This document shows positions 26,918 to 37,304 of a DNA stretch of 64,000 nucleotides, piece by piece (the first letter of the stretch is position 1; every line of letters begins with the position of its first letter). Location: the NCBI GenBank assembly GCA_963755055.1, contig CAVWIS010000041.1:195861-259860 (forward strand), written 5' to 3'. The DNA comes from AP-16 sp963755055. Lineage in GTDB: Bacteria; Pseudomonadota; Alphaproteobacteria; Rhizobiales; Xanthobacteraceae. The notes below the pieces were generated by a model that saw nothing but the letters and a program-made list of their open reading frames with translations, was not told where the DNA came from and did no database searches. The position numbers were made by a program, and so were the translations under genes.

Positions 26918-27894
26918 ACGCTGACGAAGACACCGAGAGGAACGGCAGGGACGACAAGGACGTCCGCGCGGCCGAGTACGTGCTCGGCACGCTCGATCCC
27001 GACGAGCGCGCCGACACCCAGATGCTGATCGGCAGCGATCCGGATTTCGTCGCGCTGGTGCACAAATGGGAACGTCGGCTGGGCGAGCTCAACGTGCTGG
27101 TCGCGCCGGTCGAGCCGCCCGCCGAGACCTGGGACCGCATCAAGGCGCGGATCGGCAGCGCGGCCGCCCCGGCGAACCCGGCGGAAGAGGCGGCCCCTGC
27201 CGGCGAGACGCTTGCGGCCACCGCGCCGTCGGTGACGCCCGAACCCGATAGCCCGAAGCCGGCGGAACCGCACGCGCTGCCTCCGCCTGTGAGCGTGCCT
27301 GTGCCCGTGCGGCCGCCGGTCGCGGAAGCCGGCGCCGAGGTGATCGATCTCACCCGCCGCCTGCGGCGCTGGCGCGGGATCGCGGCGCTGGCCGGCGCGG
27401 TCGCGGCCGCGCTTGCCGCTTTCGTGGTGGCACGGGACTACCGGCCCGACCTGCTGCCCGCGCAGATCCGTCCGCAACCACTGATCCAGGTGGTGGAGAA
27501 GCCCGTCGAGGTGCCGTCGCAGCGGCCCGCCCAGTATGTGGCGGTGCTGCAGAAGGACGCCTCCTCGCCGGCGTTCCTGCTCACCTTCGATCTCGGCCGG
27601 CGCACCCTCGCGGTGCGCCGGGTCGGGGCCGAGAAGCAGCCCGGCAAGAGCTACGAATTGTGGCTGATCGCCGACAAGTCCTCGACCCCGCGGTCGCTCG
27701 GCCTGATCGGCTCCGACGAGTTCACGGTGCGGCCCGAGCCCTCGACCGATCCGGTCATGCTCAACGCGGCGACCTATGCGGTTTCGCTCGAGCCGGAAGG
27801 GGGTTCGCCCAGCGGAGCGCCGACCGGGCCGGTGCTCTATACCGGCAAGCTCATCCAGGCGACCCCCCGCGGGTTCGACCTGCAGACCCCGTGA
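26914..27894 (+). CDS. Membrane anti-sigma factor (RskA/anti-sigma-K type)
   Basis: A 326-aa single-pass protein. The cytoplasmic N-terminus holds the sigma-binding region (VRAAEYVLGTLDPDERADTQ and HKWERRLGELNVL). A Pro/Ala/Glu-rich linker follows, then a transmembrane helix (IAALAGAVAAALAAFVVA). The periplasmic domain has the anti-sigma-K pattern AVLQKDASSPAFLLTFDLG, GKSYELWLIADKSSTPRSLG and YAVSLEPEGGSP. It holds the upstream sigma factor inactive until a signal, typically by proteolysis. It starts within ATGA at the sigma stop. Confidence 0.9.
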   Translation: MNADEDTERNGRDDKDVRAAEYVLGTLDPDERADTQMLIGSDPDFVALVHKWERRLGELNVLVAPVEPPAETWDRIKARIGSAAAPANPAEEAAPAGETLAATAPSVTPEPDSPKPAEPHALPPPVSVPVPVRPPVAEAGAEVIDLTRRLRRWRGIAALAGAVAAALAAFVVARDYRPDLLPAQIRPQPLIQVVEKPVEVPSQRPAQYVAVLQKDASSPAFLLTFDLGRRTLAVRRVGAEKQPGKSYELWLIADKSSTPRSLGLIGSDEFTVRPEPSTDPVMLNAATYAVSLEPEGGSPSGAPTGPVLYTGKLIQATPRGFDLQTP

Positions 27895-28017
27895 GTCCTC
27901 CGACCAAGCGCCGTTCCTGCGTGGAAACGACAATGCAGAGCGCCGGCGCCTCGATTGCGAGGCGTGGGCACTCCATATCGGCTGCGCGGGTGGCTTTCGT
28001 CGGTGGCTGGAACCGAG

Positions 28018-28230
28018 CTACCGGATGGTGGAATTGTCGCTGCGCGTGTAGATGGCGGGCTGGCCGGCCTTGAGGATCGGCGCATTGGCATCGATCCGGG
28101 CGGTCGCGATACCGGTCCCGGTGACATGTGCCGTGATGCCCACCGCGACGACACCGATCGCCGCCGCCAGGGCGACGGCCACGATCTTGAGGTGGGTGTT
28201 GCGATCGGCGGACAACAGCGAATGGTTCAT
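28018..28230 (-). CDS. Small single-pass membrane protein of unknown function
   Basis: A 70-aa protein with one transmembrane segment (LKIVAVALAAAIGVVAVGI) after a short N-terminus (MNHSLLSADRNTH), then a small polar tail ending DNSTIR. I recall similar proteins widely in Bradyrhizobium-type genomes, often as single genes, without a known role. The start at 28230 gives the compact form. Confidence 0.65.
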   Translation of the reverse strand: MNHSLLSADRNTHLKIVAVALAAAIGVVAVGITAHVTGTGIATARIDANAPILKAGQPAIYTRSDNSTIR

Positions 28231-28409
28231 GGGAGTGCTTCCCCGGGCTCTTGTTCCTTGGTCGCTGCTGCCGGGTAAAAGGTTCAAGACTTTTACCTCC
28301 GCCGGCCCGCGGGGGCCGGCGGCGTCGCGCCGCTGCTGACAAGGCTGCTTCGCCGGGAGAACGAGCGAGAGCCGCGTCCGGTTCCACGCGATCGGCGAAA
28401 TGGCGGCGG

Positions 28410-31334
28410 TCAGCCGGCCGACGAGCCGGGCCGCCGATCGAGCATCTCGCGGATCTTCCTCGCCAAATCCGCCCGCCGGTATGGCTTGGCCAGCAATGCG
28501 ACCCCGGCATCGAGCCGGCCGTGATGCACGATGGCGTTCTCCGTGAAGCCCGACGAATACAGCACCTTGACGGAGGGGCGGCGCCTCGTGACCTCCTCGG
28601 CGAGGCGGCGGCCGTTCATGCCGCCGGGAAGAGCCACGTCGGTGAACAGCAGATCGAAGGGGATGCCCGCATCGACGAGCGCCAGCGCGTCGCCGCCGCT
28701 GCCCGCCGACCAGGTGGCGTAGCCGAGGCCGCGGAGCTGGGCGACCACGTGGTCGCGCACCAGATCGTCGTCCTCGACGACGAGGATCGTCTCGCTGCCG
28801 CCGATCACCGGCGCGGCGCCCTCCGGCGCGATGTCGGAAGCACGGTCGGCGCTGCGCGGCAGGTAGAGCTTCACGGTCGTTCCGTGGCCGACCTCGCTGT
28901 AGAGCGTGATGTGTCCGCCGGATTGCTTGACGAATCCGTAGACCATGCTCAGCCCGAGGCCGGTCCCTTCGCCGACCCCCTTGGTGGTGAAGAACGGCTC
29001 GAACACCTTGTCGCGCACGTCCGCCGGGATTCCGTCGCCGCTGTCGCTGACCGCGATCAGCACATAGGGGCCGGGCCGCACATCGGCATCGAGCCGGACA
29101 TGGTCCGCGTCGAGCATGACGTTGCCGGTCTGAAGGATCAGCTTGCCCCCTGCGGGCATCGCGTCGCGCCCGTTGATGGCCAGATTGATGATGGCGTTGG
29201 ACAGCTGCGAGGGATCGATCATCGCCGGCCAGGCGCCGTTCTCGAGCACGGTGGTGATCTCGACATGGGCGCCGAGGGCCGGCCGCAGCAGCTTCGCGGT
29301 CTCCGCCACCAGCGCGTTGACGTCCGTTCGTCTCGGCTGCAGCGGCTGCCTTCGGGCGAACGAGAGCAGCTGGGAGGTCAGGTCGGCTCCCCGCGTCGCC
29401 GCCTTGTCGATCATCTTGGCGATCCCGTGCAGCTGGGGTCGGTCGGCGAGCGCATCGATCAGGATCTCGATGGTGCCGGTGATTACCGTGAGCAGGTTGT
29501 TGAAGTCATGGGCGATCCCGCCGGTGAGCTGGCCGATCGCCTCCATCTTCTGCGCCTGGCGCAGCTGGCGCTCGATCTCCTTGGCCCGCGTCGTGTCGCG
29601 ATAGAGCAGGACCGCGCCGCGGATCGCACCCTGCGAATCGCGGATCGGGCGACCGCTGATGGCGAGATGCAGGTCGCGTCCCCGGGTCTCGTCCCGCAGC
29701 ACGAATTCCTCGTTGTCGATCGGATCGCCCCGGAGCACCCGGTCGATCGGCCGCCGCTCCGGCGCCACCGGAGCCAGGCCGTCGGGGGCGAGGAAGCGAT
29801 GGCTTTTCGCCCATTCGGCAGGCAGCACGCCGGGCCTGATGCCGATCAGGCTGTGGCAGGCGGGATTGGAGAGCAGCACGACCTTGTTCTCGTCGGTGAC
29901 GAGAAACGCATCGGGAATGCTGGCGATCGTCTTCTCGAAGAGCTCGGCGTAACGCTGGGCGGCGGCGGTCTTCTCGGTGAGCTCGGTGACGTCGCGATAG
30001 ACGATGACCGAAGCCACGTGCCGCCCGCTCTCGTCGCGTATCGCGCGTCCGTTGGCGACGAGGTGGTTGCGTCGTGCCTCGCCCTGCCGGCGGATGACGA
30101 TCTCCACATCGTCGAAGTTCTCGCCGCGGACCGCCCTCGCCATCGGCGTCTCCCCGGCGGGGAACGGCGTCACCCCGTCCGGCCCGAAGCGGCGAAACGT
30201 CCTCTGCCAGGCCTCCGAGCCGAGGTCCGGATTGTCGCCCAGCAGCACCTGACAGGCCGGGTTGGCGAACAGCATGCGTCCGGCGGCGTCGAGCACCAGG
30301 ACGGCGTCCGCCATGCTGGCCACCGTCTTGTCGAGCAACTGGGCGGTACGCCGGGTGGTGATCTCGCTTTCCTTGAGCGCGGTCTCGGCGCGGCGGCGTT
30401 CCGTGATGTCGAGCACCGAGGCGATCCTGTGGTGCACCCGGCCGCCGCGGCCCGGCACGCTGTTGATGATGATCTGCGCCGAGATCGTGCCGTCGTCCTG
30501 GTGCAGCTGGACCACCTCGCCGACCGCGCGCCCGCCGCTGTCGGCGGCGGCCAGCAGCCGGGTGATGCGCTCGCGATCCTCGGCCGGGAACGCATCGACC
30601 AGGCTGGTGCCGCACAGCGTCGCGACATCGGTGCGGCACACCGCGGCGAACGGCTGGTTGGCAATGGTAATGTGGCCGCTCACCGCATCCTGGATGGCGA
30701 TGCCGATGGCGGCGTTCTCGAACGCATCGGCCCATTGCCGGGACTTCGCCTCGGCCGCGACCCGCTGGGAGATATTCTCGTTGAACAGCACGATGCCGCC
30801 GACCACGCCGGGCGCCTCGTACCAGGGCCGGATTTCCCACCGGTACCACGCGATCGAGCCATTGGGATGGCGAAACGGATCGGCGTCGCAGCGCTCCGGT
30901 GTACCGGCGAGGCAGCGGCGGTGGCTCTCGCGCCAGCTCTCGGAGATTTGCGGGAACAGCTCGTAGTGGCTGCGGCCCACGAGATCGTGGCCGGAGAGGC
31001 CCCGATCCTGGCAGAACCGCCGGCTGGCCGCGAGGTAACGCATGTCGCGGTCGAACATGGCGATACCGACGGGCGCGGCATCGATGCACAGCCGCAACAG
31101 CTCCTGGTTCTGCCGCGGCGTCAGGACATCCGGCGTACCTGTCGCCGAATCGAGGAGCGGAGTTCCCCGGCGGCCGAGGTCGCCAAGCGTGGTGCCGCAT
31201 CGAGCATGATGGATCGTATCGGTTGCCGAATCGGGAGCATTGATATCGGTCAAGAGTGGCGGGCGCCAGCGGGCGAGATCGGCATCCCGCAAGGGAAGGC
31301 CGGATGATTTGTATGACGTCGCACGATGACGCAT
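28410..31334 (-). CDS. Multi-PAS hybrid sensor histidine kinase with C-terminal receiver
   Basis: A roughly 974-aa cytoplasmic sensor with no transmembrane helix. It has about four PAS repeats (for example LCIDAAPVGIAMFDRDMRYL, FENAAIGIAIQDAVSGH, SMADAVLVLDAAGRML, SIPDAFLVTDENKVVLL). The His-containing helix is IGQLTGGIAHDFNNLLTVI, followed by an ATPase domain (GDGIPADVRDKVFEPFFTTK, GTGLGLSMVYGFVKQSGG). A receiver ends the protein (ILVVEDDDLVRDHVV, LLFTDVALPGGMNGR). The signal and output are unknown. The start is uncertain: ATG at 31334 is used, and in-frame sequence continues to 31520. Confidence 0.87.
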   Translation of the reverse strand: MRHRATSYKSSGLPLRDADLARWRPPLLTDINAPDSATDTIHHARCGTTLGDLGRRGTPLLDSATGTPDVLTPRQNQELLRLCIDAAPVGIAMFDRDMRYLAASRRFCQDRGLSGHDLVGRSHYELFPQISESWRESHRRCLAGTPERCDADPFRHPNGSIAWYRWEIRPWYEAPGVVGGIVLFNENISQRVAAEAKSRQWADAFENAAIGIAIQDAVSGHITIANQPFAAVCRTDVATLCGTSLVDAFPAEDRERITRLLAAADSGGRAVGEVVQLHQDDGTISAQIIINSVPGRGGRVHHRIASVLDITERRRAETALKESEITTRRTAQLLDKTVASMADAVLVLDAAGRMLFANPACQVLLGDNPDLGSEAWQRTFRRFGPDGVTPFPAGETPMARAVRGENFDDVEIVIRRQGEARRNHLVANGRAIRDESGRHVASVIVYRDVTELTEKTAAAQRYAELFEKTIASIPDAFLVTDENKVVLLSNPACHSLIGIRPGVLPAEWAKSHRFLAPDGLAPVAPERRPIDRVLRGDPIDNEEFVLRDETRGRDLHLAISGRPIRDSQGAIRGAVLLYRDTTRAKEIERQLRQAQKMEAIGQLTGGIAHDFNNLLTVITGTIEILIDALADRPQLHGIAKMIDKAATRGADLTSQLLSFARRQPLQPRRTDVNALVAETAKLLRPALGAHVEITTVLENGAWPAMIDPSQLSNAIINLAINGRDAMPAGGKLILQTGNVMLDADHVRLDADVRPGPYVLIAVSDSGDGIPADVRDKVFEPFFTTKGVGEGTGLGLSMVYGFVKQSGGHITLYSEVGHGTTVKLYLPRSADRASDIAPEGAAPVIGGSETILVVEDDDLVRDHVVAQLRGLGYATWSAGSGGDALALVDAGIPFDLLFTDVALPGGMNGRRLAEEVTRRRPSVKVLYSSGFTENAIVHHGRLDAGVALLAKPYRRADLARKIREMLDRRPGSSAG

Positions 31335-31457
31335 CGCCGCGCCCGCATCGGTGGAACTGCAGGTGATGCCGATGATCCGCAGGAACGCCGGCGAACCTGT
31401 GTCGCTTGCGCCGGAACCGCTACCAGACCGTGTTCCGGCGGAGCGCTTGTTCAGTTG

Positions 31458-31486
31458 GAGCATGTCTCGGCGAAGTGGATGCCGGT
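31458..31486. repeat. Second copy of the dispersed AGCAT...CCGGT repeat
   Basis: It reads GGAGCATGTCTCGGCGAAG followed by TGGATGCCGGT and agrees with the reverse complement of 26213-26243 at 24 of 31 positions. It lies in the gap between flhA and the kinase gene. Confidence 0.5.
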
Positions 31487-31538
31487 CGCCGCCGGCGATT
31501 CTGCAGCGCATACCGATCAAACCTGATCGGGATAGGCC

Positions 31539-33658
31539 CTAGACGCTCCCCACCGTCTTCAGCCGGGCGCGCGGGTGGATCTCGGACTGCGACAGGACCG
31601 AGGTCTGCGCGCGGAAGCGCTCGACGATGCCGCGCACGAACGGGCGGATGCCGGGCGAAATCACCAGCACCGGCGCCTCGCCCATGCGGGCGGCGTCCTC
31701 GAAGCGCTCGCGCACCAGGGTGATGAATTCCGACAGCTTCGACGGCTGCATGGCGAGCTGGCGGTCGTCGCCCTGGCCGACGATCGATTTCGGCAAAAGC
31801 CTGCTCCCAGCGGCGGACAGCGCGATCAGCGGCAGGTACCCGGCAGGCGAGGCATGCTGGGCGCAGATCTGGCGCGCCAGCCGGGTGCGCACGTGCTCGA
31901 CCAGCGTCGCCGGGTTGCGCGTATAGGCCAGCGCCTCGGCGATGCCTTCCAGGATGGTGCCGAGATCGCGGATCGAGATGCGCTCGGCGAGCAGGAACTG
32001 CAGCACGCGCTGGATGCCGGACACGGTGATCAGCGCCGGCACGATGTCCTTGACCAGCTCGGCCTGATCCTTGGGGAGCTCCTTGATCAGCTTCTGCACC
32101 TCGGCGTAGGTCAGCAGCTCCGACATGTTGCTCTTGAGCACCTCGGTCAGGTGGGTGGACACCACGGTGGCGGCATCGACCACGGTGTAGCCCTTGATCG
32201 CCGCCTCCTCCTTGAGCACCGCGTCGACCCAGGTCGCCGGCAGGCCGAAGGTCGGCTCCGTCGTGTGCACGCCGGGCAGGTTCACCTGCCCGCCGCTCGG
32301 ATCCATCACCATGTACTGGCCCGGCCAGATGCGTCCGCTTCCGGCCTCCACCTCCTTGATCTTGATGAGGTAGTTGTTGGCCTCGAGCTGCACATTGTCG
32401 AGGATGCGCACCGCCGGCATGACGAAGCCCATCTCGCCGGCGAGCGATCGGCGCAGCGCCTTGATCTGCTCGGTCAGGCGGTCGGAGCCGTCCGGCGCGT
32501 TGACCAGCGGGAGCAGCGCGTAGCCGAGCTCGATCTTGAGGTCGTCGATCCGCAGCGCCGCGGTGATCGGCTCCTCGACCGGGGCGACCCTGGCGTCCTC
32601 CACGACCTGCTGCGCCGCCGTCGCCGCCTCCCCCCGCGAGCGCTTTTCGATCACGTAGGCGAGCACGCAGGCGCCGCCGCCGAGCACCATGAACGGCAGG
32701 AAGGGCATGCCGGGCAGGAGCGCCATGATCGCCATGACGGCGCCCGACATGCCGAGCGCCTTGGGATAGCCCGACAGCTGCCGCAGCAGCGCCTGGTCGG
32801 CGGCGCCGGCGACGCCGGCCTTGGAGACCAGCAGGCCGGCGGCGGTCGACACGATCAGCGCCGGCATCTGGGTCACCAGGCCGTCGCCGACGGTGAGCAG
32901 CGTGTAGGTGCGGGCGGCCTCGCCGAACCCCATGTTCTGCTGGGCGATGCCGATGACCATGCCGCCGATGATGTTGATGAAGGTGATGAGCAGGCCGGCG
33001 ATGGCGTCGCCGCGCACGAACTTGGAGGCGCCGTCCATGGCGCCGAAGAACGAGCTCTCGTCCTCGAGATGCTTGCGGCGGCGTCGCGCCTCCGTCTCGT
33101 CGATCAGGCCGGCGGAGAGGTCGGCGTCGATCGCCATCTGCTTGCCCGGCATGGCGTCGAGGGTGAAGCGCGCCGCCACTTCGGCGATGCGGCCCGAGCC
33201 CTTGGTGATGACCACGAAGTTGACGATCACCAGGATCGCGAAGACGATGATGCCGATGACGAAGTTGCCGCTCATCACGAAGTTGCCGAACGCCTCGATG
33301 ACGTGGCCGGCGGCGGCGGTGCCCTCGTGGCCGTGCGCCAGGATCAGGCGGGTCGAGGCGAGGTTGAGCGCAAGCCGCAGCATCGTGGCGATCAGCAGCA
33401 CCGTCGGAAAGGCGGAGAATTCCAGCGGCGCTGGATGAACAGCGCCGTCATCAGGATCAGGACGGAGAGGATGATCGAAACGGCGAGAAAGAGATCGAGC
33501 ACGGCCGGCGGCAGCGGCAGGATCAGGACCACCAGGATGGCCATGACGCCGACGGCCAGCGCGATGTCGCCGCGCTTGAGCATATTGCCGAGATCGGCGA
33601 GGTTGAGCCGCCCCGGCACTGCCGTCGCGCCCGCTCCGGCCGTGGTGACGTCGGTCAT
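31539..33658 (-). CDS. flhA: Flagellar export gate protein FlhA (one frameshift)
   Basis: The membrane gate of the flagellar type III system, about 706 aa. The N-terminal half has multiple transmembrane helices (DIALAVGVMAILVVLILPLP, LFLAVSIILSVLILM, ATMLRLALNLASTRLIL) and the FHIPEP-type region GRIAEVAARFTLDAMPGKQM. The C-terminal cytosolic domain has LEANNYLIKIKEVEAG and LTEVLKSNMSELLTYAEV. At about 33430 one C is missing; restoring it changes QRRWN to QRPLEFSAFPTVLLIATM, as in all FlhA proteins. It is the last gene of the flagellar run starting at fliF. Confidence 0.92.
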
Positions 33659-33728
33659 TCGCGTGCGCTCCGGACGCGGGTGTCAGCGGCCGGCCGCAGG
33701 CCGGCAGAACGGCGACCGCGCTGGCTGA

Positions 33729-35125
33729 TCACCGGCCTGCGACCTCGGTTGCCGGGAAGGCGCGCATCTCGCCGCCGCCGGGGGGCGGGATCGGCACCCC
33801 GTCGCCGGCATATTCGTTGAGCTTGTTGCGCAGGGTGCGGATCGAGATGCCGAGGATGTTGGCGGCGTGGGTGCGGTTGCCGAGGCAGTGCTTCAGGGTC
33901 TCGAGGATCAGGTCGCGCTCGACGTCGGCCACGGTGCGGCCGACCAGCGCGCGGGTGACCTGCTCGGCGGCGAGCGTCGCGTGGGCGACGGCCGGCGACA
34001 TGCGCTTGGGGTCGTCGAGGCGGCCGCCGTCGGGCGCCAGGATGGCGTCCGGGCCGATCTCGTCGCCGGAGGAGAGCAGCACCGCGCGGTGCATGGTGTT
34101 CTCCAGCTCGCGCACGTTGCCGGGCCAGCGGTTGAGCACGAGCTGACGCCGGGCCTCCGCCGACAGCGGGCGGTGCGGCATGCCGTTGGCCCGCGAATAT
34201 GAGCTCGACGAAGTGCTGGGCGAGCGCGATGATGTCGGCCGGGCGCTCGCGCAGCGCAGGGATCTTGAGGTTCACCACGTTGAGCCGATAGAACAGGTCC
34301 TCGCGGAACTTCCCCTCGCGCACGACCTCGCTGAGGTTGCGGTTCGAGGTGGCGATGATGCGGATGTCGACCGGCACCGGGCGGGCGCCGCCGACCCGGT
34401 CGATCACGCGCTCCTGGATGGCGCGCAGCAGCTTGGCCTGCAGGCGCACGTCCATCTCGGAGATCTCGTCGAGCAGCAGGGTGCCGCCCTTGGCCTCCTC
34501 GAACTTGCCGATGCGTCGCGCGATCGCGCCGGTGAACGCGCCCTTCTCGTGGCCGAACAGCTCGGATTCGAGCAGGTTCTCCGGGATCGCCGCGCAGTTG
34601 ACCGAGATGAACGGCCGCCCGCCCGCGGCTCGACCGGGCATGGACATAGCGGGCGAGGACCTCCTTGCCGGTGCCGCTTTCGCCGGTGATCAGGACCGAG
34701 GCGTCGCTCGGCGCGATCTGCTGGGCGAGCTTGACCACCTGGGCCATCGCCTCGTCGCGATAGACGAGGTCGCGGTGATCGTCGGCGACGGCGGCCAGCA
34801 CCGCGGCGATCAGCTCGGGATCGGGCGGCAGCGGAATGTATTCCTTGGCGCCGGCATGGATGGCGGCGACCGCCGCGCGGGCATCGGTCGAGGTGCCGCA
34901 GGCCACGATCGGCACGTGGATGTGCTCGGCCTCCAGGCGCTGCACCAGGTCGCGGATGTCGATCCCGACGTCGACCATGAGCAGGTCGGCGCCGCGACCC
35001 GAGCGCAGCACCCGGAGCGCCTGCTCGACGTCCTCCGCATGGGTGACCGCCGCGCCCTTGTCGATCGCGAGCTTGGTGGCGAGCGTGAGCTGGCCCTTGA
35101 GCGTGCCGACGATCAGGAGTCGCAT
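33729..35125 (-). CDS. flbD: Sigma-54-dependent flagellar regulator FlbD (two frameshifts)
   Basis: An NtrC-family activator of about 465 aa. The N-terminal receiver-like domain (MRLLIVGTLKGQLTLATKL, LLMVDVGIDIRDLV) lacks some normal receiver acids, as in other FlbD proteins. The AAA+ domain has Walker A (VLITGESGTGKEVLARYVH), the sigma-54 contact loop LFGHEKGAFTGAIARRIGKF and Walker B region GGTLLLDEISEMD. The C-terminal Fis-type helix-turn-helix is HAANILGISIRTLRNKLNEY. Frames change near 34634 and 34196, each consistent with one extra base. FlbD activates late flagellar genes together with the FliX partner. Confidence 0.9.
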
Positions 35126-35183
35126 GTTGGGTTCCTTCGGTTAGCTTTGCACGTTGCCGCCGGCCGGACGCCGGCCCGGGCGG

Positions 35184-35541
35184 TCAGCTCCGTTCCGCCT
35201 TGATGATTTCGGTCATGGTCACGCCCGAGCTTCTCCTCGACCAGCACGACCTCGCCGCGCGCGACCAGGCGGTCGTTGACGTAGATGTCGATCGCCTCGC
35301 CGACCTTGCGGTCGAGCTCGAGCACGGTGCCCGGACCGAGCTTGAGCAGCTGGCCGACATCCATGCGGGATCGTCCGAGCACCGCCGAGACCTGCACCGG
35401 CACGTCGAATACCGCCTCGAGGTCGGCGGCGCCCTTGCTCACCGTCTCGCCCTCGCTGGGCACGCCGACCGGATCGGTGGGCTGGCGCAGCTCGACGTCG
35501 CCGTCGAGATTGGGCAGCGGCATCTTCGGGTCGTCGCTCAT
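35184..35541 (-). CDS. fliN: Flagellar motor switch protein FliN (one frameshift)
   Basis: A SpoA-domain protein of about 118 aa: DLEAVFDVPVQVSAVLGRS, then RMDVGQLLKLGPGTVLEL and EAIDIYVNDRLVARGEVVLV. One surplus base at about 35225 moves the frame; correcting it gives VTMTEIIKAERS and a TGA at 35186-35184, the usual FliN end. FliN forms the bottom of the C-ring and takes part in rotor switching and export docking. Confidence 0.9.
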
Positions 35542-35563
35542 GGCTTGAACCTCGCAGGTTGTC

Positions 35564-36206
35564 TCACAGCGCCGACTCCGGCGGCCGGCGCGCCGCGACG
35601 TAGCGGCCGACCGTGTCGTCGATGGCCGCCTCGGTGGCCGCGCGGTCGCGCACGATGCCGCCGTCGGCCCACTCGATCCGGCAATCGCCCGGCGCGATGC
35701 CCGGCTCGGCGAGCACCACCAGCTTGCCGCCGAAGCCGCGCGCCTGCGCGATCTCCTCGAGCCGCTCGCGCGCCTCGGCGTAGAGCGCGTCGTTGACGCG
35801 GACCACCACGTGCGGCGTCGCCGATCAGGTGGGCGAAGCATTCGGTCGCCAGCGCGGCGATCTCGGCGAACGGCTCCCGGGCGATCGAGCTCCGGCGGCG
35901 AGCTTGCGCGCGACCGCGGCCGCCACTTCGGCGGACTTCGCATCGAGCCGCGCCTCGATGGCGCCCATGCCGTTGTTCATGCGGTCGAGCCCGGCGGCGA
36001 TGCGCTCCAGCGCGGTCGCCAGGCGCAACGCCAGATCGGTGGCCGCCTGGGCGGCGGCCGCCGCATAACCCTCGCCGTAGGCCTGCGCGCGCGGCCTCGA
36101 CCAGCGCCGCCTCGTGGACGCCGAGCGCGATCGTCTGCTTGGCCTTCTCGGTCGTCGGACCGGAGCCGAAGTCGACGTCGAACAGGAATTTCGCGCGCGC
36201 CGCCAT
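35564..36206 (-). CDS. fliH: Flagellar assembly protein FliH-like (about three frameshifts)
   Basis: Position between fliG and fliN and the sequence pattern indicate FliH. The start is MAARAKFLFDVDFGSGPTTE; then there is an alanine-rich helical centre (GYAAAAAQAATDLALRLATA, ERIAAGLDRMNNGMGAIEAR) and a C-terminal domain with VVVRVNDALYAEARERLEEI and CRIEWADGGIVRDRAATEAA. FliH binds FliI and keeps it inactive until docking. Frames change near 36087, 35893 and 35820; in the last, one extra base in CGTCGC is visible. FliH proteins diverge strongly, so context carries part of the call. Confidence 0.78.
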
Positions 36207-36221
36207 GGTTCAGCTCCGCCC

Positions 36222-37304
36222 TCAGTAGACCAGCTCGTCGTCGCCGCGGTTCTTCGAGATCATGATCTCGCCCTTGGCGGCGAGGTCCTTGGCCAGGTTG
36301 ACGAGCAGTGCCTGCGCCTCGTCGACGTCGCGCAGCCGCACCGGCCCGCGGCGCCTGCATGTCGTCGACCAGCATCTTGGCGGCGCGGGTCGACATGTTG
36401 CTCGAGGAAGAACTGGCGCACCGGGTCGGACGCGCCCTTGAGCGCGATGGCGAGCTTGTCCTTGTCGATGTGGCGCATCAGCGTCTGCGCCGAGCCGGCG
36501 TCGAGCTTGACCAGGTCGTCGAAGGTGAACATCAGCGTCTTGATGCGCTCGGCGCTCTCGCGGTTCTGCTCCTCCAGCGCGGTGAGGAAGCGGGTCTCGG
36601 TCTGGCGGTCGAAATTGTTGAAGATCTCCGCCATGACCTCGTGGGCGTCGCGCCTTCGGGTCTGCGACAGGTTGGACATGAACTCGGTGCGCAGCGTGTT
36701 CTCGACGCGCTCGATCACGTCCTTCTGCACCGCCTCCATCTTCAGCATGCGGCTGACGACGTCGAGCGCGAGCTCCTCGGGCAGGATGCCGAGCACGCGC
36801 GCGGCATGCTCGGGGCGGATCTTCGACAGCACCACGGCGACGGTCTGCGGATATTCGTTCTTCAGGTAGTTGGCGAGCACCTGCTCCTGGACGTTGGAGA
36901 GCTTCTCCCACATGTTGCGCCCGGCCGGACCGCGGATCTCCTCCATGATGGTGGAGACGCGCTCGGCCGGCAGGTATTGCTGCAGCAGCCGCTCGGTGGC
37001 GTCGTAGTTGCCGAGCAGGGCGCCGGAGGCCGACATGCGGCCGACGAATTCGAGCAGCAGGCTCTCGACCGATTCCGCCTCCACCGTGCCGAGCGTCGAC
37101 ATGGCGATCGACAGCGTGCGCAGCTCGTCGTCGTCGAGCAGCTTCCAGACCTTCTCGCCGTGCTGTTCGCCGAGCGCCAGCATCAGCACGGCGGCGCGTT
37201 CCGGGCCGGTGAGCTTGCGGCCGACGCCGTTCTGCTGCTGCCGGCCGGCAAGCGTCGCCATCAGGTCGGCGATCTCGTTGGTCTTGTTGGCGGGTGGCGG
37301 CCAT
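36222..37304 (-). CDS. fliG: Flagellar motor switch protein FliG (three frameshifts)
   Basis: A protein of about 360 aa with the FliG domains in order: N-terminal (LTGPERAAVLMLALGEQHGE), middle (IRGPAGRNMWEKLSNVQEQV, NEYPQTVAVVLSKIRPEHAA) and C-terminal torque domain (TLMFTFDDLVKLDAGSAQTL, DKDKLAIALKGASDPVRQFF). FliG transmits torque from the stator to the rotor. Single extra bases at about 37286, 36412 and 36350 change frame; removing them gives an MAATRQ start, an LENMSTRAAKML segment and the end NRGDDELVY. The span is a multiple of three, as expected from three +1 insertions. Confidence 0.9.
   Translation of the reverse strand: MAATRQQDQRDRRPDGDACRPAAAERRRPQAHRPGTRRRADAGARRTARREGLEAARRRRAAHAVDRHVDARHGGGGIGREPAARIRRPHVGLRRPARQLRRHRAAAAAIPAGRARLHHHGGDPRSGRAQHVGEALQRPGAGARQLPEERISADRRRGAVEDPPRACRARARHPARGARARRRQPHAEDGGGAEGRDRARREHAAHRVHVQPVADPKARRPRGHGGDLQQFRPPDRDPLPHRAGGAEPRERRAHQDADVHLRRPGQARRRLGADADAPHRQGQARHRAQGRVRPGAPVLPRATCRPAPPRCWSTTCRRRGPVRLRDVDEAQALLVNLAKDLAAKGEIMISKNRGDDELVY

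Noticed and set aside
28303..28324. A GC-rich inverted repeat near the small membrane gene
   Set aside because: There is no uridine tract on either side, and such G/C hairpins are frequent by chance here.
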